A stretch of DNA of 64,000 nt from the NCBI GenBank assembly GCA_023416955.1, contig JAEZGM010000002.1, forward strand, positions 1 to 64,000, written 5' to 3'. Source of the DNA: Bacillota bacterium. GTDB lineage: Bacteria > Bacillota > Clostridia > Oscillospirales > Acutalibacteraceae. This document shows, piece by piece, positions 47,136-56,567 of the stretch (within the stretch, counting starts at the first letter, position 1; each line of letters opens with the position of its first letter). A program made the position numbers and the translations under genes. The notes under the pieces are model-generated. The model did no database searches. It saw only the letters and a program-made list of their open reading frames with translations, and was not told the origin of the DNA.

Positions 47136-47894
47136 ATGCTATCATCAAATGATATTATCAATGCCAGCTTCAGAAAATCAGGTTTTTCCGGATACCGTAC
47201 CGATGATGTGGATCATTTTATTGATCAGGTAAAGGAATCCTACGATGCGCTCAATAAAATCAATATTGAGCAGAAGGAAGCCGGCGAAAGGCTGAAAGCG
47301 GAAAATAACCAGCTTACGGAAAAAGTCAGAATTCTTGCGCAGAAGGTTGAAAATTACCGTTCTGAGGAAGATGAAATTAAAAACGCGCTCGTCAGCGCGC
47401 AGAAGCTGGGCGACGCTTCTGTCCGTGAATCCAGACATAAAGCTGAAATTATTATCAAGGACGCCAATCTCAAAGCGGAGCGAATTATTTCAGGTGCAAA
47501 TCAGGAGATAATCGAGCAGAAAAAAGAAATGGAACGGCTGCAGAAAACGGTGTCCGATTTTCGTGCCAGTCTTTTGAATACCTATAAGGAGCATCTGACG
47601 CTTATCGATGCCCTGCCCACCCAGAAGGCGGAGGAAAAAGTGGAAGAGGAAGCAGTTCAGGAGCCGGTACAGCCCCCGGTTCAGGAAGAGTCCACCGAAG
47701 CAAAACCGTTTGCGGAGTCCTTTCAGGAAGCAGATGCACCCGCAGAGGAAGAAGAGCAGCCGCTTTTCCACGCGGAAGTTTCCACGTTTGACGATGCGCC
47801 GGCTTTTGAAAAGGAACCCGGCCATTTTACCGCCATTCAATTTGGCAATGAACCTGCCGCGGCCGATACTGCGGACTCCACAAGCGGGTTTTAA
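47136..47894 (+). CDS. divIVA: DivIVA-family cell division/polarity protein
   Basis: A 252-residue curvature-sensing protein. The N-terminal membrane-binding domain (NDIINASFRKSGFSGYRTDD, then VDHFIDQVKESYDAL) is followed by a long coiled coil (about 45-150). An acidic, Pro/Glu-rich tail (about 165-252) is longer than in Bacillus DivIVA. AGGAGGG precedes ATG 47136. It lies between ylmH and ileS. Confidence 0.93.
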   Translation: MLSSNDIINASFRKSGFSGYRTDDVDHFIDQVKESYDALNKINIEQKEAGERLKAENNQLTEKVRILAQKVENYRSEEDEIKNALVSAQKLGDASVRESRHKAEIIIKDANLKAERIISGANQEIIEQKKEMERLQKTVSDFRASLLNTYKEHLTLIDALPTQKAEEKVEEEAVQEPVQPPVQEESTEAKPFAESFQEADAPAEEEEQPLFHAEVSTFDDAPAFEKEPGHFTAIQFGNEPAAADTADSTSGF

Positions 47895-47939
47895 TATCAT
47901 ACTCAGCCGCTGAATAACCTAAGGAGAGAATACAAACCA

Positions 47940-50729
47940 ATGGATTATAAAAAGACCCTGAATCTTCCCCAAACCGATTTCCCCATGCAGGCCGGCCTGC
48001 CGAAACGCGAACCGGACATGCTGAAAGCATGGGAGGAAAATAAAATCTACGAAAAAGTGCAGAAAAAGAATGAGGGGAAACCCGTTTATGTTCTGCACGA
48101 CGGCCCTCCGTATGCCAACGGTGACATTCACCTCGGTACCGCGCTGAATAAGACGCTGAAAGATATTATTGTCCGCTATAAAAATATGTCCGGCTTTCAG
48201 GCCCCCTATGTTCCGGGCTGGGATACGCACGGACTGCCGACGGAACTGAAAGCGCGCAAAAAGGCGGGGGTGGACAATTCCACCACGATTTCCGATGTGG
48301 AGCTGCGCAAAATCTGCCGTGAGTTCGCGCTCGGTTACCTTGACGATCAGCGCAACCAGTTCAAACGTCTTGGCGGTATCGGCGACTGGGAACACCCCTA
48401 TATCACGCTGCTTCCCGAATTCGAGGCGAAACAGATTGAGATTTTTTCGGATATGGCTACGAAGGGTTATATCTATAAGGGTTTGAAGCCGGTTTACTGG
48501 TGCCCGGAATGCGAAACCGCGCTCGCCGAGGCTGAAATTGAATATGCGGAGGATCCCTGCGATTCCATTTATGTGAAATTCCGCGTAACCGACGACAAGG
48601 GTCTGTTCACGGCAAAGGGCGCCGATCTTGCACACACTTATTTTGTGATCTGGACAACCACCACATGGACTTTGCCGGGCAACGTGGCAATCTGCCTCGG
48701 CCCTGATTTTGAATATTCCCTCATTCACTGGGAGAATGAATATTACGTGATGGCGACCGCGCTGTACGAAAGCGCAATGCAGGAAGCCGGAAAGACCGGC
48801 TACGAAGTGGTCGGAACATTTAAAGGCTCCGAACTGGAGCTGATGGAAACCGCTCATCCGTTTATTGACAGAACCTCGCTTGTCATTGTGGGCGACCACG
48901 TTACGCTGGAAAGCGGTACCGGCTGCGTTCATACCGCTCCCGGACACGGTGTGGAAGACTTCCAGGTCTGCCACGACCATTACCCGCAGATTCCGGTCAT
49001 TGTTCCGGTTGACAGCCACGGAAAGCTGACTCAGGAAGCGGGGCAGTTTGCAGGTCTGACCACGCACAAGGCGAACCACGCGATTGCCGATCATCTGAAA
49101 GAAATCGGCGTGCTGTTTGCCTTAAAACACATTGAGCATCAGTATCCCCATTGCTGGCGCTGCAAAAACCCTGTACTGTTCCGCGCAACAGAGCAGTGGT
49201 TCTGTTCGGTCGACGCAATCAAGGATAAAGCAGTGGAAGAAATCAATAAAGTCCAATGGGTTCCCGCGTGGGGCCGTGACCGCATTACCTCCATGGTAAT
49301 GGATCGCAACGACTGGTGTATTTCCCGCCAGCGCCGTTGGGGTGTTCCGATCCCGATTTTCTACTGCAAGGAATGCGGGGAGCCGCTGATTTCCAAGGAA
49401 GCAATGGCTGCCGTGTCCGAGATATTCCGTAAGGAAGGTTCGGATTCCTGGTATATCCGCGACGCCAGCGATTTTCTGCCGAAGGGGACAAAGTGCGCCA
49501 AGTGCGGCCACACGGAGTTCACGAAGGAACATGATATTATGGACGTCTGGTTTGATTCCGGCGTAACACACGCTGCGGTTGCCGACCAGCGTCCCGAACT
49601 GCACTGGCCCGCCGACCTTTATCTGGAAGGCGCCGACCAGTACCGCGGCTGGTTCCAATCCTCGCTGCTGACTTCCGTTTCGTGGCGCGGAAAAGCGCCG
49701 TACAAAGCGGTCGTTACCCACGGCTGGGTGGTTGACGGCGAAGGCCGCAAGCAGTCGAAATCACTCGGCAACGGAATCCTGCCGAGTGAGATTATTGAGC
49801 AGTACGGCGCGGACATTCTCCGCCTGTGGGTTGCTTCCTCCGATTACCACGCGGATATCCGTATTTCAAAGGAGATTTTGAAGCAGCTTTCAGACGCATA
49901 CCGCAAAATTCGTAATACTGCGCGCTATATTCTGGGCAATATCAGCGATTTTGACCCGGATAAGAATATGGTAGCGCTGGATCGGCTCCAGCCGATTGAC
50001 CGCTGGGCGCTGCATCGTTTTGACCAGCTTATCACGGAAGCTGTCGACGGCTATGAAACCTTTGAATTCCACAACGCGTACCATGCCATTCATAATTTCT
50101 GCGTAGTGGATATGTCCAACTTTTATCTGGACGTGCTGAAAGACCGCCTGTATGTTGAGAAGGCGGATAGCGAAAGCCGCCGCGCGGCACAGACCGCTAT
50201 GTATCTTATCCTGAGCGGTATGACACGCCTGATCTCACCAATTTTGGCGTTCACCTCCGATGAAATCTGGCAGAGCATGCCCCACGTCGCTTCGGACGAC
50301 AAGGAATGCGTTCTGTTCAACGAATTCCCGAAGCCGACCGGTGTTGACGCGGACGATGCCTTTATTGCGAAGTGGGACAGAATCCACGCGATTCGCGATG
50401 ATGTGAAGAAAGCATTGGAGCTTGCGCGTACCGAGAAAGTCATCGGCGCCGCGCTGGACGCGAAAGTGCAGCTGTACTGTTCCGGTGAGCTGTACGAATT
50501 CGTGAAATCTGTTGAGAGCGAACTCGCTGCGGTGTTCATTGTTTCACAGGTTGAGGTTCTTTCAGAGGGCAGCGGCACATTCACCGGGGAAACGATGGAA
50601 GGCCTTTCCGTCAGCGTTTCCCGCGCCGACGGTGATAAATGCCCGCGCTGCTGGAGCTACAGCCATACGGTTGGCAGCGACCCCGCACACCCGGAGGTCT
50701 GCGCACGCTGCGCACACGCGCTTGACTGA
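47940..50729 (+). CDS. ileS: Isoleucyl-tRNA synthetase
   Basis: A 929-residue class I synthetase. The HIGH motif is [16 protein letters not shown] near residue 60, the editing domain has [15 protein letters not shown] and [19 protein letters not shown], the KMSKS loop is KQSKSLGN near residue 605, and a C-terminal zinc finger (CPRCWSYS ... CARCAHAL) ends the chain. Its length and zinc finger match the bacterial-type enzyme. AAGGAGAG precedes ATG 47940. Only 45 nt separate it from divIVA, so it has no T-box leader of its own here. Confidence 0.97.
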   Translation: MDYKKTLNLPQTDFPMQAGLPKREPDMLKAWEENKIYEKVQKKNEGKPVYVLHDGPPYANGDIHLGTALNKTLKDIIVRYKNMSGFQAPYVPGWDTHGLPTELKARKKAGVDNSTTISDVELRKICREFALGYLDDQRNQFKRLGGIGDWEHPYITLLPEFEAKQIEIFSDMATKGYIYKGLKPVYWCPECETALAEAEIEYAEDPCDSIYVKFRVTDDKGLFTAKGADLAHTYFVIWTTTTWTLPGNVAICLGPDFEYSLIHWENEYYVMATALYESAMQEAGKTGYEVVGTFKGSELELMETAHPFIDRTSLVIVGDHVTLESGTGCVHTAPGHGVEDFQVCHDHYPQIPVIVPVDSHGKLTQEAGQFAGLTTHKANHAIADHLKEIGVLFALKHIEHQYPHCWRCKNPVLFRATEQWFCSVDAIKDKAVEEINKVQWVPAWGRDRITSMVMDRNDWCISRQRRWGVPIPIFYCKECGEPLISKEAMAAVSEIFRKEGSDSWYIRDASDFLPKGTKCAKCGHTEFTKEHDIMDVWFDSGVTHAAVADQRPELHWPADLYLEGADQYRGWFQSSLLTSVSWRGKAPYKAVVTHGWVVDGEGRKQSKSLGNGILPSEIIEQYGADILRLWVASSDYHADIRISKEILKQLSDAYRKIRNTARYILGNISDFDPDKNMVALDRLQPIDRWALHRFDQLITEAVDGYETFEFHNAYHAIHNFCVVDMSNFYLDVLKDRLYVEKADSESRRAAQTAMYLILSGMTRLISPILAFTSDEIWQSMPHVASDDKECVLFNEFPKPTGVDADDAFIAKWDRIHAIRDDVKKALELARTEKVIGAALDAKVQLYCSGELYEFVKSVESELAAVFIVSQVEVLSEGSGTFTGETMEGLSVSVSRADGDKCPRCWSYSHTVGSDPAHPEVCARCAHALD

Positions 50730-50742
50730 ATCATATAAAATA

Positions 50743-50775
50743 AAAAGGGCGGGCATTCGTGTTCGCCCTTTCTTA
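50743..50775 (+). terminator. Possible terminator after ileS
   Basis: AAAAGGGCGGGCATTCG ... CGCCCTTT forms an 8-bp stem followed by CTTAAA; the T tract is weak, so read-through into lspA is likely. Confidence 0.45.
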
Positions 50776-50853
50776 AAGCCCGCGGGCAGCTTTTATTTCA
50801 TTTGAAATTATGAGTTTTCCCGCGGATGCCTTTTCGAGATTACAGGGGGATGT

Positions 50854-51333
50854 ATGGGATTTATTATTTTAATTTTATCAGCCGCGGCTGTTGCAATTGA
50901 TCAGATACTGAAGACTTTGGTTTCGCAGAACCTGAAGCCGAACGGAAACGTGACCGCAATTCCGGGTCTTCTGAACTTTATTTACCTCGAAAACAGGGGC
51001 GCCGCCTTTGGTATTCTGCAAAACAAGCAGTGGTTTTTTGTTGCGGCAACCTCTATTATTACCATTGCGATTATTATCCTGCTGTTCCGCTATTCTCATC
51101 ACAACTTTTTTTCTTACGCCGCGGCTGCTCTGATTATTGCGGGCGGCCTTGGCAATTTGATTGACCGCGTCCGCCTTGGATATGTGGTGGATTACATCAG
51201 CGTTTCGTTTTTTCCGCCGATTTTCAATTTTGCCGATATCTGCGTAACAATCGGCACGGTCTTTTTGATTATTCATCTCCTGTTTTTCGCGGAAAGTGAC
51301 AGGGGAGGGGAAAAGGTGCTGCGAAGCAAATGA
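50854..51333 (+). CDS. lspA: Lipoprotein signal peptidase II
   Basis: A 159-residue membrane aspartyl protease with four membrane segments that cleaves prolipoproteins. The two catalytic aspartates are in GNLIDRVRLGYVVDY and FNFADICVTIG; the N-terminal DQILK and the ENRGAAFGIL motif are present. It serves the many lipoproteins of this window. Its stop overlaps the next gene (ATGA). The ATG at 50854 is preceded by AGGGGGAT. Confidence 0.96.
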   Translation: MGFIILILSAAAVAIDQILKTLVSQNLKPNGNVTAIPGLLNFIYLENRGAAFGILQNKQWFFVAATSIITIAIIILLFRYSHHNFFSYAAAALIIAGGLGNLIDRVRLGYVVDYISVSFFPPIFNFADICVTIGTVFLIIHLLFFAESDRGGEKVLRSK

Positions 51334-52280
51334 GTGAGCGTAATATCCGGCTGAGTGTGGAACCACAGGACGAAGGAGTGCGCCTTGACAAGCTGATCAG
51401 CCTGAAAATACCGGCACTGACGCGCTCCGCCGCTGAAAAGCTGATTTCACAGGGACTTGTGGTTTCAACCGGAAAACCGCTTTCCAAAAGCGCGAAAGGG
51501 GAAGCGGGCCAGCAGATAGAGGTCACTCTGCCCGAACCGGTTGCGCTGGATGTTCAGCCGGAGGATATTCCGCTTGAAATTCCCTATGAGGATGACGATC
51601 TGCTCGTTGTGAACAAGCCAAAGGGAATGGTAGTGCACCCCGCCGCCGGGAACTTTGATGGCACGCTCGTCAACGCGCTGCTGGCGCACTGCGGCGGTTC
51701 ACTTTCCGGCATCAACGGCGTAATCCGCCCCGGTATTGTGCACCGTATTGACAAAGACACAAGCGGGCTGCTGATTGTGGCAAAAAATGATTTTGCCCAC
51801 CAGAGTTTGGCGGCACAGATCAAGGAGCACAGCTTCACCCGTCTGTATGAAGCGGTTGTCCACGGCAATTTAAAGCAGGACGACGGAACCGTGGACGCTC
51901 CGATTGGCCGACATCCGACAGACCGAAAAAAAATGGCTGTTACGGATAAAAATTCCCGCAGCGCGGTGACGCATTATCATGTGATTGCACGGTACAATGG
52001 GCTCTCCCATGGCTTTACCCAAGGGTTTACCCATGTTCAGTGCCAATTGGAAACCGGGCGAACCCACCAGATTCGCGTGCACATGGCCTACCTCGGGCAC
52101 CCTGTTGCGGGCGACCCGGTTTACGGGCCAAAGAAAATAGTGCCAAACCTGAACGGGCAATGCCTGCACGCGCGCGTAATCGGTTTTCACCACCCTCGTG
52201 ATGGGCGCTATATTGAGATTATAAGTGAACTGCCTGCGTATTTTACAAATTTTTTGGAGAAGCTGAAAAAAGATGATTAA
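51330..52280 (+). CDS. RluD-family 23S rRNA pseudouridine synthase
   Basis: A 316-residue enzyme with an N-terminal S4 domain (VRLDKLISLKIPALTRSAAE), the catalytic motif GIVHRIDKDTSGLLIVAKND with the Asp nucleophile near residue 145, and TGRTHQIRVHMAYLGHPVAGDPVYG near the end. A short insert (GLSHGFTQGFTHVQ) precedes the TGRTHQIR strand, where most relatives have about eight residues fewer. The lspA-rluD pairing is common in Gram-positives. The gene ends in a terminator that includes its own stop codon. Confidence 0.93.
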   Translation: MSERNIRLSVEPQDEGVRLDKLISLKIPALTRSAAEKLISQGLVVSTGKPLSKSAKGEAGQQIEVTLPEPVALDVQPEDIPLEIPYEDDDLLVVNKPKGMVVHPAAGNFDGTLVNALLAHCGGSLSGINGVIRPGIVHRIDKDTSGLLIVAKNDFAHQSLAAQIKEHSFTRLYEAVVHGNLKQDDGTVDAPIGRHPTDRKKMAVTDKNSRSAVTHYHVIARYNGLSHGFTQGFTHVQCQLETGRTHQIRVHMAYLGHPVAGDPVYGPKKIVPNLNGQCLHARVIGFHHPRDGRYIEIISELPAYFTNFLEKLKKDD

Positions 52281-52294
52281 AATCATCTTTTTTT
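52266..52294 (+). terminator. Terminator overlapping the rluD-type stop
   Basis: AAAAAAGATGATT (52266-52278) and AATCATCTTTTTT (52281-52293) form a perfect 13-bp stem; the stop codon is in its left arm and loop, and the T tract is part of the right arm. Confidence 0.85.
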
Positions 52295-52343
52295 AGAACT
52301 GCAATTGCACGCGGGTAAATAGCGGTTGGGAGTGGGGTTATGT

Positions 52344-52796
52344 ATGGAAGAGGATACTTTGCATGAACGTTATCTGATCGTAATTGCCCTGCTTCTTTGC
52401 GCGGTCATCATTGGCTATAACGCCTTCTATGTTCCGGACGCTTCGCTTTCCGCGATTTCGGTAAAGACGGACAGTTCCGCTTCCAAGCCCTCAGAGCCGC
52501 CGGGTTCCTCTGCGGTCTCGGCCGAAGAATATACGCCCAATCCACCGGCTTCCGCTTCGGCTGCTGAAAGTTCAAAGGCAGCACAGCCGGTTTTTAGCGG
52601 AAAAATTAATATCAATACGGCTTCGGCACAGCAGATGAACGATGCGCTGGACGGAATCGGCGCGGTGATGGCGCAAAGAATCGTGAATTACCGTGAGCAG
52701 CACGGAAAGTTCAAATCTGTTTCCGAATTGAAAAATGTTGACGGCATCGGAGAAAAGACTTTTGCGAAAATACAGAATTCCGTAACCGTGGATTAA
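52344..52796 (+). CDS. ComEA-like helix-hairpin-helix protein
   Basis: A 150-residue membrane-anchored protein with an N-terminal membrane helix (IVIALLLCAVIIGYNAF), a Pro/Ser/Ala linker (about 35-90) and a C-terminal helix-hairpin-helix pair: KININTASAQQMNDALDGIG, GAVMAQRIVNYREQHGKFKS and LKNVDGIGEKTF. ComEA binds incoming DNA in transformation, but here the SLBB domain of longer ComEA is absent and no other com genes are nearby. ATG 52344 was chosen over an in-frame TTG 52326, which lies inside the likely G-rich ribosome site. Confidence 0.85.
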   Translation: MEEDTLHERYLIVIALLLCAVIIGYNAFYVPDASLSAISVKTDSSASKPSEPPGSSAVSAEEYTPNPPASASAAESSKAAQPVFSGKININTASAQQMNDALDGIGAVMAQRIVNYREQHGKFKSVSELKNVDGIGEKTFAKIQNSVTVD

Positions 52797-52850
52797 AAAG
52801 AAGGTGTTGCAGAATGAATGTGCATTCATTCTGCAACACCTTCTTTACGG
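52797..52850. terminator. Family D terminator after the ComEA-like gene
   Basis: A perfect 24-bp stem (52797-52820 with 52823-52846), loop TG. The core TGTTGCAGAATGAATG is shared with the stem at 31585. It begins right after the stop codon. Confidence 0.88.
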
Positions 52851-52947
52851 AAGAATCGCTTGTGGGTTATCATTAGACACACATTTCTTGGCATGGTTGC
52901 TATATTTTTCATTGTGCGAAATTCTCTTTTTTGGTGCGTTATTTTTT

Positions 52948-52989
52948 AGGTGAACGATGATTAAGTCGTAAGATAATCAGCGGTTACCT
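52948..52989. repeat. Family B palindromic repeat, copy B2 (42 bp)
   Basis: AGGTGAACGATGATTA-AGTCGTAAGA-TAATCAGCGGTTACCT. It is identical except at two positions to copy B3 (56725-56766). Its right arm supplies the TAA stop codon of the minus-strand gene at 52984. Confidence 0.88.
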
Positions 52990-53205
52990 GGAGAGCGGTT
53001 CATCCCGTGCCTGCATGAGCAAGAATCGGTCGGCCGCACGCTCCAGTTTTTTCATGGTTTTTCGGGAATTGTCAAGGTAACAGATCGCCTTTACCATCAG
53101 GCAGCTGCCTATGATAGCGGAAATCAGCGCAACCGCCGTTGAAATGATTCCGACTGCTTTAAAAATACGATAAATATTTCGGGTATCCCCATTACAAAAT
53201 TTCAT
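52984..53205 (-). CDS. Small single-pass membrane protein, unknown function
   Basis: A 73-residue protein with one or two hydrophobic segments in a row (VGIISTAVALISAIIGSCLM, then VKAICYL) and a charged C-terminal half (RKTMKKLERAADRF). No family recognised. A strong ribosome binding site (AAGGAGG, 8 nt before the ATG) supports translation. The stop codon comes from family B repeat B2, so the natural C-terminus may have been changed by that insertion. It lies directly downstream of the phosphofructokinase gene on the same strand (29-nt gap). Confidence 0.6.
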   Translation of the reverse strand: MKFCNGDTRNIYRIFKAVGIISTAVALISAIIGSCLMVKAICYLDNSRKTMKKLERAADRFLLMQARDEPLSR

Positions 53206-53234
53206 TTACGCAACCTCCTTATTTTCACTGCATT

Positions 53235-54311
53235 TTAATCTCCGAAACTGATCCCGATACTCCGTGCCGTCTGTACAATCTCACAGTCAACCGGCACATT
53301 CTTTAATTTTCCTGCCACATCGCGAAGCGGAACGGGGACGATGGACTCGCTTTGCAGCGCGACCATATTGCCGTAATTCTCTCCCACGATTAAATCAGCC
53401 GCCGCCGCGCCGAAACGGGTTGCCAGCAGGCGGTCATAGGCGCACGGGCTGCCGCCGCGCTGAAAATGGCCCGGCACGGTCACGCGGATTTCAGGTCCGG
53501 TTCTTTCGGCAATTTCTTTTGCCAGTCGATAGGAAATGGAGGGGAACTGCATTGCGGCACGCGCGGTTTTAAATTCTTTCTTGCTGAGCTTTGCCTCGTC
53601 GCTGGAAAGCGCGCCTTCCGCGACCGCGAGAATAGAAAAATGCTTTCCGTCCTTGCTGCGCTGCCCGAGGGTTTTGATGATGCTGTCAATATTATAAGGT
53701 ATTTCAGGAATCAGAATCACGTCTGCGCCGCCGGAAATTCCCGCGTGCAGCGTCATCCACCCCGCTTTATGCCCCATAATTTCCACAATAAAGACCCGCC
53801 CGTGCGACGTTGCCGTTGTGTGAATGCAGTCCAGCACATTTGTGGCGATTTCCACCGCGCTGCTGTAACCGAACGTCATTTCCGTACCCCAAACGTCGTT
53901 GTCGATGGTTTTCGGCAGCGTAATAACGTTCAGTCCCTCCTGACTGAGCAGGTTTGCGGTTTTGTGGGTTCCGTTGCCGCCTAAAATTACAAGGCAGTCC
54001 AGCTTCATCCGTTTATAATTATTCTTCATATTTTTGACTTTATCCACACTGTCCTCTTCCACTACACGCATCAGCTTGAATGGTTGGCGGGAAGTGCCCA
54101 GTATGGTCCCGCCCAACGTCAGAATGCCCGAAAAGTCGGCGGGCTTCATTTTGGTGTAGCTGCCTTCTATCAGACCCCGGTACCCGTCATGTACTCCGTA
54201 TATTTCAACATCTTCGCCAAATCGGACGTAAAGAGCCTTCGCCACACCGCGTATTGCGGCGTTCAACCCCTGGCAGTCCCCGCCGCTTGTCAAAATTCCA
54301 ACTCTTTTCAT
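53235..54311 (-). CDS. pfkA: 6-phosphofructokinase
   Basis: A 358-residue glycolytic kinase. Motifs: GILTSGGDCQGLNAAIRG at the start, the donor-site loop GGNGTHKTA near residue 100, catalytic PKTIDNDV near 125, EIMGHKAGWMTLHAG, and GHFQRGGSPCAYDR. Donor choice is set by two positions. Here Gly is at the position equivalent to E. coli Gly104 (ATP type) and Lys at 124 (as in PPi and some ATP enzymes such as the actinobacterial group). ATP use is therefore predicted but not certain. ATG 54311 follows GGAG; the frame is open 13 codons further upstream without a better start. The minus-strand neighbour upstream is ppk. Confidence 0.93.
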   Translation of the reverse strand: MKRVGILTSGGDCQGLNAAIRGVAKALYVRFGEDVEIYGVHDGYRGLIEGSYTKMKPADFSGILTLGGTILGTSRQPFKLMRVVEEDSVDKVKNMKNNYKRMKLDCLVILGGNGTHKTANLLSQEGLNVITLPKTIDNDVWGTEMTFGYSSAVEIATNVLDCIHTTATSHGRVFIVEIMGHKAGWMTLHAGISGGADVILIPEIPYNIDSIIKTLGQRSKDGKHFSILAVAEGALSSDEAKLSKKEFKTARAAMQFPSISYRLAKEIAERTGPEIRVTVPGHFQRGGSPCAYDRLLATRFGAAAADLIVGENYGNMVALQSESIVPVPLRDVAGKLKNVPVDCEIVQTARSIGISFGD

Positions 54312-54329
54312 TCTTTTCACTCCTGTTCC

Positions 54330-54360
54330 CGGGCCTTGTTTCATTTGCAAACAAGGCCTG
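54330..54360. repeat. Family A palindromic repeat, copy A5 (short form)
   Basis: GGGCCTTGTTT (54331-54341) and AAACAAGGCCT (54349-54359) are inverted arms around a 7-nt loop. It matches the ends of family A but has no interior. It lies between pfkA and ppk and may serve as a transcript hairpin. Confidence 0.7.
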
Positions 54361-54365
54361 ATTCC

Positions 54366-56492
54366 TTACATCAAATCATCTTTTAAATCCGCACAGCGAA
54401 TCGGGCGGTACAGCTGGCGTTCGCCCTGTTCGGTAAGCTCCTCCGCCGCTTTCAGTGCAAGGCGCCAGAACTCTTTCTGGCAGTCGATCGGTGCCTTCCC
54501 ACGCCTGTCGATGCGTGCGTACGAAGTATCCGAATGCATAATTCTGGTATTAATATTATCATGAAACATTAGCTCCAGAATTTCAAACGCGCGCTCGCGC
54601 AGTGCCGCGTCTTCAATAGGGAAGACCAACTCCACACGGCGGTCAAGGTTGCGCGACATCCAGTCCGCGCTTCCCATGTATATTTTGGGCGTTCCCGCGT
54701 TTTCAAAGCGGAAAATGCGGCTGTGTTCCAGCTGTCTGCCCACAATGCTGTGTACCGTAATATTTTCGCTGATATCGGGAAGCCCGGGTATCAGGCAGCA
54801 AATGCCGCGCACAATCAAACGGATTGGCACATTTGCCTGTGAGGCGCTGTAAAGCAGCTCAATCATGCGGGGGTCAACAAGGGAATTGACCTTTGCGGTA
54901 ATCCCGCAGGGAAGCCCTTTATTTGCGTTCCCAATTTCCTTTTGAATCATATGTTCAAAGAAGCCCCTCATACCGTGGGGCGCAACGGCAATCCGGTTAT
55001 ATTCCGGCGGGAGGGAGTAGCCGGTCAATACGTTAAATAGGGAGGAAGCGTCGGTTCCGTACGGCTCCTTGCAGGTAAAAATACCGATATCAGTATAAAT
55101 TTTTGCGGTGGAATCGTTGTAATTTCCCGTGCCCATGTGCACGTAGCGACGGATGCCGTCTTCGTCCCGCCGTACAACCAGCAGGATCTTGCAGTGCGTT
55201 TTCAGTCCGGTCAAGCCGTAAATGACGTGGCAGCCCGCCTCTTCCAGTTTTTTTGCCCAAAGGATATTGTTTTCCTCGTCGAAACGCGCTTTCAACTCTA
55301 CCAGAACCGTTACCTGCTTGCCGTTTTCCGCGGCTTTAATCAGCGCAGCCACAATGGGCGAGTGACCGCTGACACGGTAGAGCGTCTGCTTGATTGCCAG
55401 CACATTTTCGTCCGCCGCCGCCTGACGCACAAAATCCACCACCACGTCAAAGCTTTCATAAGGGTGGTGTACCATACGATCTTTTTCACGGATTGCGGCA
55501 AAGATATCCTCGTAATTTCGGAAATCCGCAGGCGGTGAAACGGGCGAAAGCGGTTTGAAGCACAAGGGAGAAAAGTCAGGCAAAGAAGCAAATTTCGAAA
55601 AGAAGGTCAGATCAAGCGGGCCGGGCTCCTCGTAAATTTCATCCTGTGTGATTTCCAGCATATCCACAAGAAAATCGCGGGTTTCCGGGTCGCACCGCTG
55701 CAGCACCTCCAGCCGCACCGGTTTGCCGCGCCTGCGCTTTTTAATGGATTTTTGGATTTCGATCATCAAGTCTTCCGATTCCTCGTCAATGGCAAGGTCT
55801 GCGTTGCGGGTAATACGGAACGGGCACGCGGAGCGGATATCGCCGCGCTCAAACAGCTCATCCAGCTTGTAGATGATCACGTTTTCCAGCAGTACAAACG
55901 CTTTTCCCGTGGCAGTCGGCACCTGCAAAAAGCGGGAAAGAATCGAAGGAACCTGTACCACGGCAAAAAAGGATTCATCGCTTCGGTTCAGCCTGACCGC
56001 AACGTTCAGGCTTTTGTTCGCAAGAAGCGGGAACGGGCGGCTCGTGTCAACTGCCAGCGGAGTCAGAACCGGGAAAAGCACTTTGTCAAAATAATCCGAA
56101 ACAAACCGCTTTTGCGCGTCGTTCATTTCGTCGGGCTGCAGAATCAGAACGTTGTTTTTCCGCAAAGCGGGCAGTACCGACCTGTGAAGGCAGGAATACT
56201 GCTTTTCATTGAACGCACGGATTTTTTCCGTCAGAAGCGGAAGCAGCTTTTCGGGGGTAAGTCCGGAAGCATCCGCTGAACGATAATTGGAGTTCACCTG
56301 TTCCCGAACGCCCGCAACCCGCACCATAAAGAATTCATCTAAATTCGACGCCGTAATGGCAAGGAAACGGAGGCGTTCCATAATGGGATTCTCTTTTTCA
56401 AACGCTTCCTCCAACACACGCGCGTTAAAATCCATCCAGCTTAATTCGCGGTTTATATAGGGGATTTTTGTCTTTTCGGTTTTTTCTATCAT
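54366..56492 (-). CDS. ppk: Polyphosphate kinase (PPK1)
   Basis: A 708-residue enzyme that makes inorganic polyphosphate from ATP. The N-domain starts YINRELSWMDFNARVLEEA. HHPYESFDVVVDF and KQTLYRVSGHSPIVAALIKAA follow. LKTHCKILLVVRR has the autophosphorylated histidine, VHMGTGNYNDSTAKIYTDIG comes next, and SIVGRQLEHSRIFRFEN has the second histidine. Length is typical. ATG 56492 was preferred; TTG 56501 is in frame, but the AAAGG site lies only 3 nt before it. A Ppx-like gene follows upstream on the same strand, with the repeats at 56568-56769 between them. Confidence 0.95.
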   Translation of the reverse strand: MIEKTEKTKIPYINRELSWMDFNARVLEEAFEKENPIMERLRFLAITASNLDEFFMVRVAGVREQVNSNYRSADASGLTPEKLLPLLTEKIRAFNEKQYSCLHRSVLPALRKNNVLILQPDEMNDAQKRFVSDYFDKVLFPVLTPLAVDTSRPFPLLANKSLNVAVRLNRSDESFFAVVQVPSILSRFLQVPTATGKAFVLLENVIIYKLDELFERGDIRSACPFRITRNADLAIDEESEDLMIEIQKSIKKRRRGKPVRLEVLQRCDPETRDFLVDMLEITQDEIYEEPGPLDLTFFSKFASLPDFSPLCFKPLSPVSPPADFRNYEDIFAAIREKDRMVHHPYESFDVVVDFVRQAAADENVLAIKQTLYRVSGHSPIVAALIKAAENGKQVTVLVELKARFDEENNILWAKKLEEAGCHVIYGLTGLKTHCKILLVVRRDEDGIRRYVHMGTGNYNDSTAKIYTDIGIFTCKEPYGTDASSLFNVLTGYSLPPEYNRIAVAPHGMRGFFEHMIQKEIGNANKGLPCGITAKVNSLVDPRMIELLYSASQANVPIRLIVRGICCLIPGLPDISENITVHSIVGRQLEHSRIFRFENAGTPKIYMGSADWMSRNLDRRVELVFPIEDAALRERAFEILELMFHDNINTRIMHSDTSYARIDRRGKAPIDCQKEFWRLALKAAEELTEQGERQLYRPIRCADLKDDLM

Positions 56493-56567
56493 GTAATCCA
56501 ACTGCCTTTATTAAAGTCAAGGATATGCGATAATCGCCTTTTTTGATGAACGGACATCGGTTGATTA

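Noticed and set aside
47895..47939. T-box leader for ileS
   Set aside because: Only 45 nt separate divIVA from ileS, too short for a T-box; ileS is read from the upstream operon.
53264..53984. Plus-strand frames opposite phosphofructokinase
   Set aside because: They are shadows of the high-GC third codon positions of pfkA, without starts in context.
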